A stretch of DNA of 5,776 bases from Clostridiales bacterium (GTDB lineage Bacteria; Bacillota; Clostridia; Oscillospirales; Acutalibacteraceae). The notes beneath the pieces were generated by a model. It had not been told where the DNA came from and searched no databases. It worked only from the letters and a program-made list of their open reading frames with translations. The first letter of the stretch is position 1. The number at the start of each line of letters is the position of its first letter. Made by a program: the position numbers and the translations under genes. The stretch is taken from contig JAHZIE010000065.1 in assembly GCA_019419895.1 (NCBI GenBank), positions 1,996 to 7,771 on the forward strand, given 5' to 3'. This document shows positions 1 through 4,286 of the stretch, piece by piece.

Positions 1-210
1 TATTACAGAGGAAAAAGGATAGAAATTAGGGCGTGTAGAGATATAGCGGCTAACTGCGACGGAGAATGCAGAAAAACAAAGCCGCTCAGCTTCTCTGTTC
101 TGCCGCGTGCGGCCAGGTTCCTTCTGCCGGAATCCTGTTATCTGCGCCGGAAAGAGGAGCGGATGGCTCAATTGTAAAAAAATTATGAAATTTCAAAAAT
201 ATGGCAAATA
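1..210. other. Left-edge region with no confident gene
   Basis: No gene can be supported here. One + frame is open from the window edge to a TAA at 175-177 (58 codons). Its product would be rich in Arg and Cys with no recognisable motif, and a minus-strand frame is open over the same stretch, so this looks like chance openness in GC-richer DNA. A different + frame enters at the edge and stops at a TAG at 20-22, reading ITEEKG; it could be the tail of an upstream gene but is too short to judge. A small GCCG/CGGC hairpin at 102-113 is not followed by a T-run, so it is not a terminator. From about 175 the sequence becomes very A/T-rich and includes a 10-bp palindrome at 186-195; this A-tract may act as an UP-like element for the promoter downstream. 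Confidence 0.4.
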
Positions 211-214
211 CCTC

Positions 215-243
215 TTGATTTTTTTAAGATAAATGACTACAAT
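215..243 (+). promoter_or_regulatory. sigma-A-type promoter of groES-groEL
   Basis: A -35 box TTGATT (215-220) and a -10 box TACAAT (238-243) are separated by exactly 17 bp. An A/T-rich tract lies upstream. Transcription would start near 250, inside the left arm of the CIRCE operator, which is the usual arrangement for HrcA-repressed chaperonin operons: a vegetative promoter kept down by a repressor rather than a heat-shock sigma factor. The start site is inferred from spacing. Confidence 0.85.
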
Positions 244-247
244 AAGG

Positions 248-274
248 TTAGCACTCAGGAAATGTGAGTGCTAA
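248..274 (+). promoter_or_regulatory. CIRCE operator (HrcA binding site)
   Basis: The arms TTAGCACTC (248-256) and GAGTGCTAA (266-274) are perfect inverted repeats with a 9-nt spacer, matching the full CIRCE consensus. HrcA binds this element and represses chaperone operons until heat stress; HrcA itself depends on GroEL for activity, giving a feedback loop. The element begins 4 bp after the -10 box, so bound HrcA should block initiation. It would also lie at the 5' end of the mRNA, where it can fold as a stem. hrcA and the dnaK operon are not in this window. Confidence 0.97.
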
Positions 275-315
275 AACATCTTTGTATCATATATCTTTTC
301 AGGAGGTAATTTATA

Positions 316-600
316 ATGTCAATCAAACCTTTACTTGACAGAGTCGTTGTCAAAATGGTGGAAGCGGAAGAAACCACCAAAAGCGGTATCGTTTTAGCGG
401 GTGCCGCGAAGGAAAAGCCTCAGGTGGCAGAGGTTATCGCTGTCGGTCCTGGTGGACTTGTTGACGGTAAGGAAGTTACCATGTATGTAAAAGTTGGGGA
501 CAAGGTTATCACCAGCAAATATTCTGGGACAGAAGTAAAGCTGGACGGCGAGGAAGTTATTATTGTCCGTCAAAGCGATATTCTTGCAGTAGTTGAATAA
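316..600 (+). CDS. groS: GroES co-chaperonin (Cpn10, 10 kDa)
   Basis: This encodes a 94-residue GroES, the usual length for the family. Seven copies form the lid of the cytoplasmic GroEL cage and trigger release of bound, unfolded substrate into the closed chamber. The N-terminus reads MSIKPLLDRVVVK, the canonical Cpn10 opening. The mobile loop is at about residues 16-33, with the GroEL-contacting hydrophobic triad I25-V26-L27 inside SGIVLAG, the same numbering as in E. coli. The second half has the usual GPG turn (44-46), KVGDKV (59-64) and the C-terminal strand ending near ILAVVE. The start is fixed by AGGAGG at 301-306, 9 nt upstream of ATG. It is the first gene of the chaperonin operon, 29 bp before groEL, directly downstream of CIRCE. 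Nothing is unusual or broken. Confidence 0.98.
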   Translation: MSIKPLLDRVVVKMVEAEETTKSGIVLAGAAKEKPQVAEVIAVGPGGLVDGKEVTMYVKVGDKVITSKYSGTEVKLDGEEVIIVRQSDILAVVE

Positions 601-629
601 TTTAACGTAATTTTTAGGAGGTTTTTCTC

Positions 630-2258
630 ATGGCTAAAAAAATTATCTATGGCGAAGAGGCCCGTAAGGCGCTTCAGTCTGGTATTGATCAATTGGCAAA
701 CACCGTTAAGATTACGCTGGGACCCAAGGGCCGCAATGTGGTTCTTGACAAGAAGTTTGGCGCTCCGTTGATCACCAACGATGGTGTGACCATTGCAAAG
801 GAAGTTGAGCTTGAGGATCCCTTTGAGAATATGGGCGCTCAGTTGGTCAAGGAAGTTGCAACCAAAACTAACGATATTGCTGGCGACGGCACCACAACCG
901 CAACTCTTTTGGCTCAGGCTTTGATTCGCGAAGGAATGAAGAACGTGACTGCCGGTGCTAATCCTATGGTGGTCCGTAGGGGAATTCAGGCCGCAGTTGA
1001 CAAGGCTGTGGAAGAGGTTAAGAAGAATTCCAAGAAGGTTACTTGTTCTGATGATATTGCCAGAGTCGCTACAGTTTCTGCTGACGACAGCTTTGTTGGA
1101 AAGCTGATTGCTGAAGCAATGGAGAAGGTGACTTCTGACGGTGTTATTACAGTAGAGGAATCCAAGACCGCTGAAACCTACTCCGAAGTAGTAGAGGGCA
1201 TGCAGTTTGATCGTGGTTATATTACTCCTTACATGGTCACGGATACTGATAAGATGGAGGCTGTGATGGATGACGCTTACATCCTGATCACCGATAAAAA
1301 GATTTCCAACATTCAGGAAATTCTGCCTTTGCTGGAGCAGATTGTCCAGTCCGGCAAGAAGCTGGTTATCATTGCTGAGGATATTGAGGGTGAAGCTTTG
1401 TCTACCCTGATTCTCAATAAGTTGCGCGGTACCTTTAATTGTGTTGCGGTAAAGGCTCCCGGCTTCGGCGACAGAAGAAAAGAAATGCTCCGTGATATTG
1501 CAATCCTGACTGGAGGACAGGTAATTTCTGAAGAGCTCGGCCTTGAGCTTAAGGAAACCACCATTGCCCAGCTGGGCCGTGCCCGCCAGGTAAAGGTCGA
1601 TAAAGAGAATACCATTATCGTTGACGGCGCAGGAGATGCTGCTGAAATTAAGGCAAGGGTCAATCAGATTAAGTCTCAGATCGAAACCACAACTTCTGAT
1701 TTCGATCGCGAAAAGCTTCAGGAACGTTTGGCCAAGCTGTCCGGTGGTGTCGCCGTCATTAAGGTCGGTGCTGCAACTGAAATTGAAATGAAGGAAAAGA
1801 AGCTCCGTATTGAAGATGCTTTGTCTGCCACTAAGGCCGCTGTGGAAGAAGGTATTGTAGCTGGCGGCGGTGTCGCTTTGGTGAATGCAATTGATGCTGT
1901 AAAGACTTTCTCTGAGACTCTGGAAGGCGATGAGAAAACAGGTGCAAATATTGTGTTGAAAGCATTGGAAGAGCCTGTTCGTCAAATTGCCGCCAACGCT
2001 GGTGTGGAAGGTTCTGTTATTATTAATAATATTATGAATTCCGGCAAGGTTGGCTATGGTTATAATGCCTTGACTGAGGAATACATGGATATGATTCCGG
2101 CTGGTATTGTTGATCCAACCAAGGTTACCCGTTCCGCTCTGCAAAATGCCGCTTCTGTTGCAAGCATGGTGCTGACAACAGAGTCTCTCGTGGCTGACAT
2201 AAAAGAGCCTGCTCCGGCAGCTCCCGCTCCGGGCGCCGGCATGGACGGTATGTATTAA
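630..2258 (+). CDS. groL: GroEL chaperonin (Cpn60, 60 kDa)
   Basis: This encodes a 542-residue GroEL, full length for the family. Two stacked rings of seven subunits bind non-native proteins and, with GroES and ATP, give them an isolated folding chamber in the cytoplasm. The equatorial ATP-binding motifs are present: LGPKGRNVVLD at about 30-40 and GDGTTTAT at 85-92, where D86 matches E. coli D87. D396 in RIEDALSAT matches the catalytic D398, and the family signature AAVEEGIVAGGG follows. The substrate-binding apical domain occupies roughly 190-370. The ATG follows AGGAGG (616-621) by 8 nt. The C-terminal tail is Pro/Ala-rich and ends GAGMDGMY, so it has one short Gly-Met motif rather than an extended GGM repeat. 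Spacing to groES (29 bp) with no intervening terminator supports one transcript under CIRCE control. A long antisense frame opposite this gene is a codon-bias shadow. Confidence 0.99.
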   Translation: MAKKIIYGEEARKALQSGIDQLANTVKITLGPKGRNVVLDKKFGAPLITNDGVTIAKEVELEDPFENMGAQLVKEVATKTNDIAGDGTTTATLLAQALIREGMKNVTAGANPMVVRRGIQAAVDKAVEEVKKNSKKVTCSDDIARVATVSADDSFVGKLIAEAMEKVTSDGVITVEESKTAETYSEVVEGMQFDRGYITPYMVTDTDKMEAVMDDAYILITDKKISNIQEILPLLEQIVQSGKKLVIIAEDIEGEALSTLILNKLRGTFNCVAVKAPGFGDRRKEMLRDIAILTGGQVISEELGLELKETTIAQLGRARQVKVDKENTIIVDGAGDAAEIKARVNQIKSQIETTTSDFDREKLQERLAKLSGGVAVIKVGAATEIEMKEKKLRIEDALSATKAAVEEGIVAGGGVALVNAIDAVKTFSETLEGDEKTGANIVLKALEEPVRQIAANAGVEGSVIINNIMNSGKVGYGYNALTEEYMDMIPAGIVDPTKVTRSALQNAASVASMVLTTESLVADIKEPAPAAPAPGAGMDGMY

Positions 2259-2272
2259 TCAAAAATTGTTGC

Positions 2273-2307
2273 AAAAAGGGTACGGTTAATTTAACCGTAC
2301 CCTTTTT
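2273..2307 (+). terminator. Rho-independent terminator after groEL
   Basis: The inverted repeat GGGTACGGTTAA (2278-2289) and TTAACCGTACCC (2291-2302) forms a perfect stem of up to 12 bp around a single central base; a real RNA loop would open the innermost A-U pairs. It is flanked by AAAAA (2273-2277) and TTTTT (2303-2307), so it can act on either strand. It lies 15 bp after the groEL stop codon and separates the chaperonin operon from the next unit. Confidence 0.95.
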
Positions 2308-2487
2308 CTCATGTAAATTTGAAAATACTGGAAAAATGTGGTGTGGAATAACAAAAAATGTATTGTAGGAATAAATGGGAGTTGGAGAGAATAATAAAAG
2401 AAAGAAAAGTTAAAAAACAGCTGGAACAGAAAGGCGAGAACGAGGCTTATTGCTGATTGTAGAGACAGAGTTTCCAATGGCAGGATC
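2308..2487. other. Purine-rich intergenic spacer
   Basis: This is the main part of the 309-bp gap between groEL and the nfeD-like gene. It is rich in A and G on the + strand, with no gene I can defend. A 32-codon + frame at 2358-2456 has no ribosome binding site and a low-complexity Lys/Glu-rich product. Minus-strand frames across it also lack start signals. The right end leads into the promoter of the next unit. Confidence 0.5.
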
Positions 2488-2516
2488 TTGTGTTTTGGAC
2501 AGAAATATGGTATGAT
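2488..2516 (+). promoter_or_regulatory. Extended -10 promoter of the nfeD-SPFH unit
   Basis: A -35-like TTGTGT (2488-2493) is separated by 17 bp from TATGAT (2511-2516). The -10 box is preceded by TGG (2508-2510), giving the extended -10 TGn motif that compensates for a weak -35. A stronger-looking TTGGAC at 2495-2500 lies only 10 bp from the -10 and cannot pair with it. Transcription would start near 2522-2524, about 45 nt before the ATG. The promoter follows a terminator, as expected for an independent unit. Confidence 0.65.
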
Positions 2517-2520
2517 GATG

Positions 2521-2548
2521 ACAATCGGGAAAATACATTCCTGATTGT
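2521..2548 (+). repeat. Inverted repeat / leader hairpin before nfeD
   Basis: The arms ACAATCGGGAA (2521-2531) and TTCCTGATTGT (2538-2548) pair over 11 positions, ten Watson-Crick and one G-U, around a 6-nt loop (2532-2537). It starts at the expected transcription start and ends 8 nt before the AGGAGG of the nfeD-like gene. There is no T-run, so it is not a terminator. It could be a 5' stem protecting the mRNA, a translation modulator, or a repressor operator. The structure is visible in the sequence; its role is not. Confidence 0.6.
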
Positions 2549-2567
2549 GTTGAAATAGGAGGAAAAA

Positions 2568-3029
2568 ATGGATCTGACAATGATTTTTGTTTGGCTTGGC
2601 GCAGGTATTGTCTGTACAATTGTCGAGCTGGAGACAGTTCAGCTGGTTTCCGTCTGGTTTGTGGTCGGTAGCTTGGCTGCGCTTATTTCCGCAATCTGTG
2701 GGGCGCCTGTTTGGCTTCAGATTGTCATATTCCTGGCCGTTACGGTTTTGTCACTTGTCTTGACAAGGCCGATGGTCAGAAAACTTCTTCGTTCCAAAAA
2801 GGAAAAGACAAACACTGACCGTTTTATTGGAATGGAAGCTATCGTGACTTCAGAAATAAACAATACGCAGGCGGTCGGCCTTGCCAAGGTGGCCGGCACA
2901 ATATGGTCGGCCAGAAATGCCGAAAATGATGATATTATTCCGGTTGGTTCTCTCGTGAAAATTGAGGATATCCAGGGGGTAAAACTGATGGTTTCCCTGG
3001 TGAAAACGCCGGCTGGAATCCATGAATGA
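2568..3029 (+). CDS. nfeD: Short NfeD family membrane protein
   Basis: This encodes a 153-residue short-form NfeD protein (no N-terminal ClpP-like serine protease domain). Three hydrophobic segments occupy about residues 4-20, 25-44 and 48-66, followed by a positive stretch (RKLLRSKKEK, 72-81) that suggests a cytoplasmic side there. The C-terminal part, about 84-147, has the NfeD OB-fold pattern: GMEAIVTSEI, then GTIWSAR, then IPVGSLVKIEDIQGVKLMV. Family members partner with SPFH/stomatin-like proteins, and the OB-fold is thought to mediate such contacts. The next gene encodes exactly such a partner, 46 bp downstream with no terminator, so an operon is likely. AGGAGG (2557-2562) lies 5 nt before the ATG. 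The precise cellular role of these pairs is unsettled; membrane organisation and protein quality control are the usual proposals. It is similar in arrangement to E. coli YbbJ beside QmcA. Family assignment is firm, the symbol is generic. Confidence 0.9.
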   Translation: MDLTMIFVWLGAGIVCTIVELETVQLVSVWFVVGSLAALISAICGAPVWLQIVIFLAVTVLSLVLTRPMVRKLLRSKKEKTNTDRFIGMEAIVTSEINNTQAVGLAKVAGTIWSARNAENDDIIPVGSLVKIEDIQGVKLMVSLVKTPAGIHE

Positions 3030-3061
3030 AGTCATCCGCGAAGCGGTTGAAATAAAAAATT

Positions 3062-3067
3062 GAGGAG
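3062..3067 (+). promoter_or_regulatory. Ribosome binding site that sets the SPFH gene start
   Basis: GAGGAG at 3062-3067 is 8 nt from the ATG at 3076. An in-frame GTG at 3067 overlaps this site and cannot use it, so the ATG at 3076 is the better start, three codons shorter. Confidence 0.8.
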
Positions 3068-3075
3068 TGTTGAGC

Positions 3076-3987
3076 ATGCCAGATATTATGCCCTTCATTT
3101 TGGGCGGAATCGCGTTGATCATTATTATTTTTCTTGTATCCAATATCAAGATTGTACCGCAGGCGAATGCCTATGTCATTGAAAGGCTGGGAGCCTATTC
3201 CGGTTGTTGGAGTACGGGGCTTCACTGGAAAATACCTTTTATTGAGAAGGTGGCCAAAAAGGTTTCACTGAAAGAGCAGGTTATAGATTTCCCTCCCCAG
3301 CCGGTTATCACCAAGGATAATGTTACCATGCAGATCGATACGGTTGTCTATTTTCAGATCACCGATCCCAAGCTTTTTACCTATGGGGTGGAGCGTCCAA
3401 TTTCAGCAATTGAGAATCTGACAGCCACCACGCTGAGAAATATTATTGGCGATTTGGAACTGGATCATACCCTGACCTCCCGAGATGTCATCAACTCCAA
3501 GATACGTGTGATTTTGGATGAGGCAACGGATGCATGGGGAATTAAGGTTAACCGTGTAGAACTGAAGAATATTATTCCGCCAAGAGAGATTCAGGAAGCA
3601 ATGGAGCGGCAGATGAAGGCGGAGCGTGAGCGCCGTGAGGCTATCCTGCGTGCAGAGGGAGAAAAGAGGAGCGAAATCCTTGTCGCCGAGGGACATAAGG
3701 AATCTGCAATCCTGCGTGCGGAAGCTGTCCGTGAGCAGAAAATCCGTGAAGCTCAGGGTGAAGCTGAAGCAATCCTTTCTGTCCAGAAGGCTTTGGCAGA
3801 CAGTATCAAAATGCTGAATGAGGCCAATCCTGGTGAGGGCGTTATTGCGATTAAGAGCCTGGAAGCCTTTGAAAAGGCGGCGGATGGAAAGGCTACAAAA
3901 ATCATTGTTCCTTCCCAAATTCAGTCTCTGGCCGGACTGGCCACATCTCTCAAGGAACTGATGGTTTCCGATCCGAAGGAGCAGTAA
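3076..3987 (+). CDS. qmcA: SPFH/stomatin-like protein (QmcA/paraslipin type)
   Basis: This encodes a 303-residue SPFH (band 7) protein, near the usual length for the QmcA/paraslipin group. An N-terminal membrane anchor (about residues 6-22, with IIII) leads into the SPFH domain at about 25-190. Family motifs include VIERLGAYSG (34-43), TKDNVTMQIDTVVYFQITD (79-97), GDLELDHTLTSRDVIN (125-140) and WGIKVNRVELKNIIPP (154-169). A charged coiled coil follows (about 170-235) with 11-residue repeats of the type ILRAEGEKRSE / ILVAEGHKESA / ILRAEAVREQK from 190. A hydrophobic C-terminal part ends in the VPSQIQSLAGL region. Such proteins form large membrane-bound oligomers, and E. coli QmcA associates with the FtsH-HflKC protease. 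The partner NfeD gene is directly upstream and a terminator follows. One mild oddity is STGLHW (46-51) where PGLHF is usual. The family is certain; the symbol is by similarity. Confidence 0.93.
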   Translation: MPDIMPFILGGIALIIIIFLVSNIKIVPQANAYVIERLGAYSGCWSTGLHWKIPFIEKVAKKVSLKEQVIDFPPQPVITKDNVTMQIDTVVYFQITDPKLFTYGVERPISAIENLTATTLRNIIGDLELDHTLTSRDVINSKIRVILDEATDAWGIKVNRVELKNIIPPREIQEAMERQMKAERERREAILRAEGEKRSEILVAEGHKESAILRAEAVREQKIREAQGEAEAILSVQKALADSIKMLNEANPGEGVIAIKSLEAFEKAADGKATKIIVPSQIQSLAGLATSLKELMVSDPKEQ

Positions 3988-4006
3988 TTAGGTAAATATT
4001 GAATGG

Positions 4007-4037
4007 AAAAGGGCGTCTGCTACAGGCGCCCTTTTTT
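4007..4037 (+). terminator. Rho-independent terminator after the SPFH gene
   Basis: GGGCGTCTG (4011-4019) pairs with CAGGCGCCC (4023-4031) over 9 bp, including one G-U, with a 3-nt loop. It is followed by six Ts (4032-4037) and preceded by AAAA (4007-4010), which can extend the stem. It ends the nfeD-SPFH unit 19 bp after the stop codon. Confidence 0.95.
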
Positions 4038-4218
4038 ATAGATTTTGCGGAAAGGAGAAGATAAAATAGAAGAACAAAGAAAATAGAGAATAGTGCGGAG
4101 TAATTTTTTCAGCATATTCATCATCTGCTTTCTATGGTTTGGAAGGGAGGATTTGCCAAATAGTTTGATTTTGAGGGAGATACGGTATGCAAAAAGTGGT
4201 TTTATTTCAGGAAAAGCT

Positions 4219-4247
4219 TTGAATCGGAACTTTATGAGGCTCATAAA
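4219..4247 (+). promoter_or_regulatory. Candidate promoter of the GH42 gene
   Basis: TTGAAT (4219-4224) and CATAAA (4242-4247) are 17 bp apart. Each matches the sigma-A consensus at four of six positions, so this is a weak candidate, as would suit an activated or repressed sugar gene. A transcript from here would have a leader of roughly 30-35 nt before the ATG at 4287. A second option, TTGATT (4165-4170) with TATGCA (4186-4191), has only 15-bp spacing and is less likely. The rest of the 4038-4218 gap is A/G-rich and shows no gene. Confidence 0.35.
4231..4247. promoter_or_regulatory. 17-bp palindrome, possible operator before GH42
   Basis: TTTATGAG (4231-4238) and CTCATAAA (4240-4247) are perfect inverted repeats around a single G. 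It is immediately upstream of, and overlaps, the candidate -10 box of the GH42 gene, 39 bp before the start codon. Odd-length palindromes of this size with a central base are typical of dimeric DNA-binding repressors. A one-base loop cannot form in RNA, and there is no T-run, so a terminator is unlikely. An outer pair GCTTT (4216-4220) and AAAGC (4250-4254) sits about symmetrically around it. I do not recognise the sequence as a known operator. Confidence 0.45.
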
Positions 4248-4272
4248 CTAAAGCACTAATGGATGGAAATTT

Positions 4273-4278
4273 GGGAGG
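4273..4278 (+). promoter_or_regulatory. Ribosome binding site that sets the GH42 start
   Basis: GGGAGG at 4273-4278 is 8 nt from the ATG at 4287 and only 2 nt from the in-frame ATG at 4281. The spacing favours 4287. Confidence 0.75.
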
Positions 4279-4286
4279 TTATGGTG

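Noticed and set aside
102..113. GC-rich hairpin GCCG/CGGC as a possible terminator
   Set aside because: The stem is only about 4-5 bp and no T-run follows it.
570..2144. A 524-codon antisense frame opposite groEL
   Set aside because: It lies almost wholly opposite a certain groEL gene, has no ribosome binding site or family motif, and its openness follows from the codon use of groEL on the other strand.
2358..2456. A 32-codon + strand frame in the groEL-nfeD gap
   Set aside because: No Shine-Dalgarno precedes it, the product is low-complexity Lys/Glu-rich, and it lies upstream of the promoter for the next unit.
3643..3719. An 11-base direct repeat (ATCCTGCGTGC) at 3643 and 3709
   Set aside because: It is 66 bases, that is 22 codons, apart and simply reflects the 11-residue coiled-coil repeats of the SPFH protein.
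4020..4244. A 74-codon minus-strand frame in the gap before GH42
   Set aside because: No ribosome binding site precedes its start, it reads through the terminator hairpin, and its basic, A/T-driven composition fits non-coding sequence.
4153..4251. A TTG-started 32-codon + frame after GGGAGG in the same gap
   Set aside because: The spacing from GGGAGG to the TTG is only 2 nt, and the frame has no recognisable content.
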